38,669 nt of DNA from Candidatus Aenigmatarchaeota archaeon (GTDB lineage: Archaea > Aenigmatarchaeota > Aenigmatarchaeia > QMZS01), in assembly GCA_030614705.1 (NCBI GenBank), contig JAUWTN010000003.1:1-38669 (forward strand). The letters run 5' to 3'. Below are positions 31,937 to 38,669 of the stretch, piece by piece. The notes below the pieces were generated by a model. The model was not told the DNA's origin. It searched no databases and saw only the letters and a program-made list of their open reading frames with translations. Position numbers and translations under genes: made by a program. Every line of letters starts with the position of its first letter. Position 1 is the stretch's first letter.

Positions 31937-34900
31937 TCAGACTTTCTCAAGCGACTTCTCAAGCGAAGTTATATATATCTCAACCATTCTGAAATTTCCT
32001 GTCTTAAGTTTTTTCATAGCAAGTTTAAAGTCAAGTTCATAATCCTCAGTATATATCTTGCGTTCTTTCAAATCCTTTATCTTGGCTTCAATAACTTTTA
32101 ATTTTTCTATATTGGTTTTGTATAAACTCAACTCAGCTTCAGTAATTTTATGCGGGTCATGTTTTGTTGGTCTGAACTCAACAAAGAAAGGTTTACCATC
32201 ATTATATTTTGGATATTGCATTAACCCTGCGCCAACACCCATCCTAGTAATTCTCTGCGAATATTGCTCGCCATATTTTGTTTTTACTTTTTCTATATCC
32301 ACCAAAGATTTTGTATTTAACTGGATTTCTGTAAGAACATTACCCGATATCGCTGATTTAAAGTCCGCCAATACCTGAGAACACATTATAATTCCAATAC
32401 CCCACTTCCTGAATTCCCTCGCTGCTTTTTCAAGAGCAACATAACCTCCAGTCCCCCCATATTTTTCAAGCAACCTATGAACTTCATCAAAAACGAGCAA
32501 TAATTTTAAATCTGAAGATTCTTCCCAAGTCTCTCCAAAAATGGATTTAATTATGTGGTCAACGGCTTTATCATATTCCCCGGGTTTTAATTTATTCAAA
32601 CAAAAAATTGTTATTTCGCCAGAGTTTATGAATTCTTTTATTTTTAATTCAAAGTCTGGTTTTTCAACATCATAAATCAATCCTGGATATGATTTTATAT
32701 CAAAATCACTCATACCAAATTCCTTATATTTCCTTGTGAGATTTGAATCTTTGCACGCCTTCACAAAACCAGTCCATTGCGCTGTTGGGTCAAAAACAAT
32801 TACAGGAATATTTTTATCAAGAGCTTCTTCAGCAATTACAGAAGCGGATACAGATTTCCCGGCTCCTGTTGCCCCAGCGGATATAAGGTGTGTTGTTAAA
32901 TCTTTAGGGTCGAAATAACAATAATTATCAGTTCCTGCAAATTTTCCAATTTTAAATCCTTCCCTCGGAACTTTCTTGTAATCCAAAGGATATAAATATC
33001 TTTGTTCTTTTTCCTTTTCTTTTTTCCAGATAAGATAATAACGCCAGATATAAGTCCCTCCTACGATTATACCGGTTAATAATGCCATTAAAATCAATCC
33101 AACCATCCAGGGTGATTCAAACAATGGTCTGACTACTTCGAAGGTTTCTACATCCATAATCCCTCTATCATAATATATTGCCCAAACTTCTAAATTATAG
33201 AAGCCTTTTTCAGTAATATCCAGCGGTATGTCCTCTCTTACTATCTTTGTGGTCTCTAAAATTACTGAAGTATTCACCTCACTCACCACTTTTCCGGTTT
33301 TCTGCTCTTTAATTATATAAGTTAAATTTATTGGCAACAACTTCTTTTCTCCAAGATTGATTAACTTAACAAGGAATTCAAGATTATCCCCGGGATTTAT
33401 TTCTTTTGTTGCAAGTTCCAGTTCAACAGAGAACACTGCGGTTGCTTTTTCAAGAACCGTAATCGAAATTGGAACATTCTTCGTTTGATCTCTCGCCTTG
33501 ATTACAATATTCCCTGTATAAATCCCGGTGCTTTGGTTTAAAGGAACTGTAAGATAAAGGGGTATCTCTTCTGTTGAATCCGGGGTTATAACTTTTCTTG
33601 TAGAACCCAAACTCAAAATCTCTTTCAAAGTTCCTGTAATTTCAAGACCCGTATCAATATCAGAACTCATTCTGCTCTTTAAAGAAAGTTGATAATTTCT
33701 TGAATCTCCCTGAAATATTCTTACATTGGCGAGATTAGTATCCACAATTAAAGGGAAATCATCCAAAGGACAATCCTGAGGACAGTTCTGGTAATTTTCG
33801 CCAACTTCGCAAACCCCATCCCCGCAAGTTGAAATTTCTAAATCAATTGTAGTGGTTCCGCCTGACGAACTTCCGCTAGGTGAACTTGTACCTGGATCAA
33901 CAGGTGGAGTATAATAATATCCGCTGCAATCAATCAAAGACTCACCAGAATAACAAGATTCCGCAATAATAAATGCAGAAAGCTCTGAAGTATTAAATTC
34001 AAATACATTGCCTGAAGGATCAAAATTTCTATCTAGATAATCAGAACTGGAATTGCATTGTTGAGCCGCATAATTCCAATCATGGCACACAAGAACTTCA
34101 AGATTATTTACATTTTTTATGGTCTTACCTGCAATTATTGCTGATGCAAGTGCCTGCTCAAAATCAATAGTAAAATCCACATTCTCAGTTAAATTTGTCT
34201 CAATTACAATACCTAATAAAACCGTCCCTACAGTATTGGGTAATCCTGCATGCACTAAAGGAAGACTTGTATAATTTGGATAATAATCAAACTTAAAAGG
34301 ATTATTGGTGTTATTGGAATTATTGAAATCAGCATCGCGCAAAACTATTTCCTGGCCGAACAAATCAACCTTCACATCATATTTTCTTTTATGTAATGTC
34401 CAGTTATATATCTCGCTGGTCTTCGTGTTATTTTCATGTATTCTATAAAGCTCATCCAAATCACACCCTTCCCTGTAAAAAGTAAAGTTTGCATCTATAG
34501 GAATTCCATCAGGGTCTATCAAATTGCCTGAAACCTGCACAGGGATATAAATATCAAACCATCCTGTTTTATTGCTCTCAACATTTCCTGCAGTAGTATC
34601 ATTTGCGTAAACAATTATATCATAATCTCCTGTATATTCGGGTCTTGAAAAATTGAAAACAAAATTTCTCTTATCAAATTCATTTTCAGCTGAAAGATAA
34701 GTTTCAGTATAATTACTTAAACCTAAATTCCATGATTGTCCGCTGTTGGTGTGGGTTACCTTAGCGTTCACAGAACTTATATTTTTGTTATCGGTTATAT
34801 TTACTTCAAAAGTTATATAATCTTGAGTATAAGTGTTATTGTTAATGAAATCAGCAGTTATATTTGAAAACCATGGCGAAATAGAATCAACATAGATTAC

Positions 34901-37900
34901 TGCGTCTTCTTCCAAATCAGACAACACCACACCATTCACTTCATAGGTTCCAGTAACTTTCAAATCATTCTCAATTATATTATTAGTAACATTTGGGGCT
35001 GTGCAATTAATATGCCATAACTCATTGCCCGAATGATATGAATAATTAACAACATTGCAATTACTCCCTCCAACTAAAACTGCCCAACTCATATTTTCAG
35101 TAACAGAAGTGCTTCCAGACAAAGCTCTTACACTAAGCTCTAAAGTATCATTTACATTCACATCTGCAACCGGAGTTGTCCCGTTTGGACTGATAATATC
35201 CACAGTAAAATTAATTATTTCAAAGAAGATTGAAATATTTATAAAATCAGGAGCATCTGAATCCAGATTCTCAACTTTAAGAGTATAATTATAAGTCCCC
35301 ACTGCATCAGGACCAACACTTGTATTATAAAATATTTCAACAATTCTTTCCGTATTATTGGTCACAGTAATCGAAAGTTGAGTTGCCTTGTTGGTATCAT
35401 TTAAAGTAAGATATTCTGCAGTTGTTCCTGAATTTACAGTAATTGATAAATTAAAATCGAAGTTTTCATCTTTTATATTATCAATCCCAATTTCGCCTAA
35501 TTTATTTACCTCTGCTTTCAAACCAACGGTTTTATTTAATGTTAAAGGTGCTGCATCCCAATCCAAAGGAGTTATATTCAAAGTAAACGGCAATATCTTT
35601 AAACAATCCAGACAATTGCTGACATTTGCAGTAATATTTAAATTATAAACTCCTATCCAGGAAGTGCCTAAAGTTGAAGCATTTACAGTCATTAATATTG
35701 TTTCTTCCCCCCCGCGATCTAAATTAAAATTATTGTTGCTGAAAGTTATCAGGTTTATAAAAGTTGAAGAATTATCTCCTGTCAGGTTTATAACCGCATT
35801 TGTTAAATTTACATTACCGTAATTCTGTATTGTAAAATTTGTTGTTCTGTCTGAAGATATTGGCACAGAAAGAGAAAGACTGTTTTCAACAAATTCCAAT
35901 TGTTTGTTTGGCTCAACAAAAATTGTTATATTTTTATTAACTGTGTCATAAGTAGCATCTCCGTTTTGCCAGGTAACATTAAACCATATCGTCCTGTTTC
36001 CGGTATCCGCTTCCGAAGTTATTGTTATATTAAATAAGTTTGTGCAATTCTCTCCAGTCCGGATTGGATCGCAAACAAGTTCCTGGATATATATCCCCGC
36101 AATAGAAGAAATATTTATAACTGGACTGTACATGTCCCCAGTCCCATTATTTATTAAAACAAAAGTCATGTTTTGCGTAATATTGTAAACAATGGTGAGA
36201 TTTGATGCTTCAAGATATTCGGGGGTTAAATTTAATTCCGCGGTGGTGTTGCCTCCTTCCACAATAGCCTCAACCACCATACTATCAACTCCCGCAACAT
36301 TATAAAAAATATTTGATTGGTCAGTTATATTGCAGGAAAAAGGGTAAGTATCAGCTCCATATATCTGCGATTCCTTAACTGCGATTCCCTGCGAATTTGT
36401 TGTGTTATTTCCTATATACAAAGTGGTTAAATTATAAAAATCCACTGAATAATCAACAATTCCATCATAAGTATAATTATCCGCCACCATACACTGCAAA
36501 GATAAACTCGCGTTTACCATGCATCTGTATTGCCAGATGCCTGTTGTTGAATTAAGAGTGCAATAATCAGAATCAATTGTCAGATTCTTCACATAAGAGA
36601 ATCCTGTTAAATTAAAATATCTTATTTCTGAATCAGATTCATAAAACGGTTTTTCCGCGTCCGCAATTATTTTCCTTCTCCCAACATTTTCTGTTCCTCC
36701 CAATAAATAAGTATCATTAACAAGTCCGCTGATGCTTTTTCTATGGGTTAAATTTAATTGAGTTGGATTTCCTGAATGGAAATTTACGCAAGCCCCATCA
36801 TCATCCACAAAGCAGATATAATTTATCTGGGCATAAGTCATATCCATAGCATTTTGCTCATGCTCATATTCATTTAGAATAACAGAAATATTTTCAGCTG
36901 AAGAATAAGAACCCGAACAGGTGGCCACAGTCCAGGGTTCTTCAGAAGAATTATAACCCCCATAATTATTCACTAAAGGAGTCAAACCGCATAACACACC
37001 CCCTATTTTTAACTGAAAATCTCCATGATAAGTGCCATCAAAAAACTCACCCCATGCCTTATAACTTATATTTATCTTATCTGTTTTTGTGATATTTGAA
37101 AGATTTTGGAACAATTCCACACCCCCTCCATCCCCAGATAAATCCGCAAAAAAGGTTTCATTCTCAAAGGAAACATTTGATACGCAATCATCACATGAAG
37201 AAACAGTCCACAAAGAAAAATCAGTGGAATCAAAACCCGCATTTAAAATATTATATCCAACATCATTTGTTGACGGATTGCTGTCTTTTAAATTTATTTC
37301 CAAAGTTTTGCTGGCGCTCGCAGTCAGGTTTATTAAAAAAACTAATTCGGTTAGATTATCCAGATATACCCGACTATTATTCAATTCTGATTTTGCTGTT
37401 GAAGTCCAGGGATAAACTGAAAAAGGTATTGTCGCTCCATCCATCCTAAGCTGAGTATTATTTAATTTCCAGTCAATTAATTCAAAATCACCATCCGCAA
37501 AAAAACTTCCATTCAAAATTATTGGGTAATTTACTCTGTCCCTTCCTGAAGTATCTTCAATAGTTACATTAAGCCTATATTTATTTACAAGATACCAACT
37601 CACGTTTGCGCCGCCAACACTTTGCCCGCAATTATCTTTCACTGAAGAATTTATACTTAAATTTTGTCCTTTATAATAACTTCCGGTTTCTAAAGGCGAC
37701 AGGATTGTTAAATTTAATCTGCCCATCAGGAATACTGATTTATTGGTCTGATTATTGGAAATATTATAATAATTATCAGCGCCGGTTTTATTAATTATTA
37801 CTATTAATATACTTTGTCCAACATTAAAACTGCTTGAACTATTATATTCCAGAGAACATCCTCCTGAAGAATTTGTCGAACTGTTCCCAATTGGTGTGGA

Positions 37901-38669
37901 GGTATTATCCATATAGAAAGAACAATTGTAGCCTGATTCTTCTGCAGGCGACCCATACAAATTTAATAACCTTGCATGAAAAATAGTGGATTCATTTTTG
38001 TAAAAAGAAAAATTAATCGGGTTGGTTATTTCAGGATGAATACTCCCCCTGATGGTTATATTTAATTCTGTTGAATTTCCTTCATTGTAATAAGGGTCAT
38101 TAAATATACCTATCTTCCAATTTGAATGTCCTAAAGAAAAATTCTGATTTGGTGTGAAATTAAAATTACAGAATCCACTTGCGTTTGACTGCGTATAATT
38201 TGCAAAAACACCCCCAACCCATAAAGAACAATTTGCGCCTTCAACACAATCCGAAGAATTTGTATTATTAACAAAAACAGAAAGAAAGATTGACTCGTTC
38301 CTAAAAACAAGAGAATTATTTCCTGAACCTAAAGAGCCATTGTAGATTACAGAAATCTCATGCTCAAATATATTGAAATTTATAATTGTTGTGTTGCTTA
38401 CGCTATGGAACTTCTGGGAAAGATTGCTCTGATTGCAATCGAAATATTCGAACAAGAACCTGCTTGTCCCTGTCCAGTTTTTATCTGAAGTTAAATTAAA
38501 TTCCACAGACTCATTGCCTACGTTTTTTAGACCTTTATTCACCCAATTCCCTGTCTGATTTTCAAAAACCCAGAGTGTTAAATTAGTTATATCCCCATCA
38601 ATATCCGATACATTAAGTGAAAAAGTGAAATTAGTGCCCCAGATTCCTGAATAAGGAGTGAGATCAATA
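31937..38669 (-). CDS. Giant surface ectodomain fused to a HerA-like ATPase (N-terminus outside window)
   Basis: The frame is open to the window edge, giving at least 2243 residues; the GTG at 38542 is internal, since protein-like sequence (DIDGDITNLTLWVFENQTG) continues upstream of it. Numbering from that GTG, residues 1-1810 are a sequon-rich chain of NEW3/CARDB and Ig-like beta domains, with a Gly/Ser linker and a cysteine box CGDGVCEVGENYQNCPQDC near 1570-1590. One membrane helix follows (WMVGLILMALLTGIIVGGTYIW, ~1812-1833), then basic residues, placing the C-terminus inside. The cytoplasmic part is a HerA/DUF87-type ATPase: GKFAGTDNYCYFDPKDLTTH, Walker A GATGAGKS (~1887), Walker B LLLVFDEVH and IIMCSQVLADFK, then a C-terminal helical hairpin. 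HerA relatives form hexameric motors that move DNA or protein. The coiled-coil gene is directly downstream. Confidence 0.85.
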   Translation of the reverse strand, partial: IDLTPYSGIWGTNFTFSLNVSDIDGDITNLTLWVFENQTGNWVNKGLKNVGNESVEFNLTSDKNWTGTSRFLFEYFDCNQSNLSQKFHSVSNTTIINFNIFEHEISVIYNGSLGSGNNSLVFRNESIFLSVFVNNTNSSDCVEGANCSLWVGGVFANYTQSNASGFCNFNFTPNQNFSLGHSNWKIGIFNDPYYNEGNSTELNITIRGSIHPEITNPINFSFYKNESTIFHARLLNLYGSPAEESGYNCSFYMDNTSTPIGNSSTNSSGGCSLEYNSSSSFNVGQSILIVIINKTGADNYYNISNNQTNKSVFLMGRLNLTILSPLETGSYYKGQNLSINSSVKDNCGQSVGGANVSWYLVNKYRLNVTIEDTSGRDRVNYPIILNGSFFADGDFELIDWKLNNTQLRMDGATIPFSVYPWTSTAKSELNNSRVYLDNLTELVFLINLTASASKTLEINLKDSNPSTNDVGYNILNAGFDSTDFSLWTVSSCDDCVSNVSFENETFFADLSGDGGGVELFQNLSNITKTDKINISYKAWGEFFDGTYHGDFQLKIGGVLCGLTPLVNNYGGYNSSEEPWTVATCSGSYSSAENISVILNEYEHEQNAMDMTYAQINYICFVDDDGACVNFHSGNPTQLNLTHRKSISGLVNDTYLLGGTENVGRRKIIADAEKPFYESDSEIRYFNLTGFSYVKNLTIDSDYCTLNSTTGIWQYRCMVNASLSLQCMVADNYTYDGIVDYSVDFYNLTTLYIGNNTTNSQGIAVKESQIYGADTYPFSCNITDQSNIFYNVAGVDSMVVEAIVEGGNTTAELNLTPEYLEASNLTIVYNITQNMTFVLINNGTGDMYSPVINISSIAGIYIQELVCDPIRTGENCTNLFNITITSEADTGNRTIWFNVTWQNGDATYDTVNKNITIFVEPNKQLEFVENSLSLSVPISSDRTTNFTIQNYGNVNLTNAVINLTGDNSSTFINLITFSNNNFNLDRGGEETILMTVNASTLGTSWIGVYNLNITANVSNCLDCLKILPFTLNITPLDWDAAPLTLNKTVGLKAEVNKLGEIGIDNIKDENFDFNLSITVNSGTTAEYLTLNDTNKATQLSITVTNNTERIVEIFYNTSVGPDAVGTYNYTLKVENLDSDAPDFINISIFFEIINFTVDIISPNGTTPVADVNVNDTLELSVRALSGSTSVTENMSWAVLVGGSNCNVVNYSYHSGNELWHINCTAPNVTNNIIENDLKVTGTYEVNGVVLSDLEEDAVIYVDSISPWFSNITADFINNNTYTQDYITFEVNITDNKNISSVNAKVTHTNSGQSWNLGLSNYTETYLSAENEFDKRNFVFNFSRPEYTGDYDIIVYANDTTAGNVESNKTGWFDIYIPVQVSGNLIDPDGIPIDANFTFYREGCDLDELYRIHENNTKTSEIYNWTLHKRKYDVKVDLFGQEIVLRDADFNNSNNTNNPFKFDYYPNYTSLPLVHAGLPNTVGTVLLGIVIETNLTENVDFTIDFEQALASAIIAGKTIKNVNNLEVLVCHDWNYAAQQCNSSSDYLDRNFDPSGNVFEFNTSELSAFIIAESCYSGESLIDCSGYYYTPPVDPGTSSPSGSSSGGTTTIDLEISTCGDGVCEVGENYQNCPQDCPLDDFPLIVDTNLANVRIFQGDSRNYQLSLKSRMSSDIDTGLEITGTLKEILSLGSTRKVITPDSTEEIPLYLTVPLNQSTGIYTGNIVIKARDQTKNVPISITVLEKATAVFSVELELATKEINPGDNLEFLVKLINLGEKKLLPINLTYIIKEQKTGKVVSEVNTSVILETTKIVREDIPLDITEKGFYNLEVWAIYYDRGIMDVETFEVVRPLFESPWMVGLILMALLTGIIVGGTYIWRYYLIWKKEKEKEQRYLYPLDYKKVPREGFKIGKFAGTDNYCYFDPKDLTTHLISAGATGAGKSVSASVIAEEALDKNIPVIVFDPTAQWTGFVKACKDSNLTRKYKEFGMSDFDIKSYPGLIYDVEKPDFELKIKEFINSGEITIFCLNKLKPGEYDKAVDHIIKSIFGETWEESSDLKLLLVFDEVHRLLEKYGGTGGYVALEKAAREFRKWGIGIIMCSQVLADFKSAISGNVLTEIQLNTKSLVDIEKVKTKYGEQYSQRITRMGVGAGLMQYPKYNDGKPFFVEFRPTKHDPHKITEAELSLYKTNIEKLKVIEAKIKDLKERKIYTEDYELDFKLAMKKLKTGNFRMVEIYITSLEKSLEKV

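Noticed and set aside
38540-38542. GTG at 38542 as true start of the giant ATPase fusion
   Set aside because: The frame stays open to the window edge with sequon-rich protein-like sequence, and no signal peptide follows the GTG.
1-38669. CRISPR arrays, insertion sequences, integrase or attachment sites
   Set aside because: No regularly spaced direct repeats, transposase motifs or tRNA-end duplications were found by eye on either strand.

Overview
The window looks like a chromosomal segment of a small-genome, AT-rich archaeon. A DPANN lineage of the Woesearchaeota/Pacearchaeota type is my inference; that it is archaeal is well supported. The evidence is archaeal-type ribosomal proteins uL4 and uL23, a class I lysyl-tRNA synthetase, two tRNA genes broken by introns that fold into bulge-helix-bulge splice motifs, promoter-like TATA boxes about 22-26 nt before several start codons (leaderless transcripts), and the archaea-specific mevalonate route.

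Positions 1-6506 hold most of the archaeal mevalonate pathway: the C-terminal end of isopentenyl phosphate kinase, a UbiD-type anhydromevalonate phosphate decarboxylase, the two subunits of phosphomevalonate dehydratase (aconitase X), the flavin prenyltransferase UbiX that makes the decarboxylase cofactor, and mevalonate kinase. Two unrelated reverse-strand genes sit among them (a possible nuclease-fold protein and a Bax-inhibitor-1-like membrane protein). Positions 6580-10258 carry a tandem pair of cysteine-rich DUF116 proteins, a small unknown, and an aspartate kinase overlapping a P-loop AAA_28-type protein. A tRNA-His with two introns follows (10305-10487).

Positions 10551-18976 (reverse strand) encode cell-surface proteins. 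Four consecutive ORFs lie in one reading frame and are separated only by three stop codons (TAA, TAA, TAG). Together they form one 2292-codon secreted protein frame, overlapped by a 517-residue membrane-anchored surface protein. Then come lysyl-tRNA synthetase, a divergent isoprenyl-synthase-fold protein, a tRNA-Arg with a T-loop intron, a secreted DUF4139 protein, three unknown proteins and an isolated rpl23-rpl4 pair.

Positions 26468-38669 are dominated by very large proteins: a 1052-residue membrane-anchored surface protein on the forward strand and, on the reverse strand, an operon of a giant protein (at least 2243 residues, N-terminus outside the window) and a 734-residue coiled-coil protein. 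The giant protein joins about 1850 residues of glycosylatable ectodomain through one membrane helix to a cytoplasmic HerA-like ATPase. This ectodomain-ATPase fusion plus its coiled-coil partner is the best candidate here for an undescribed system. The interrupted surface gene and the multi-intron tRNAs are the other strong leads.
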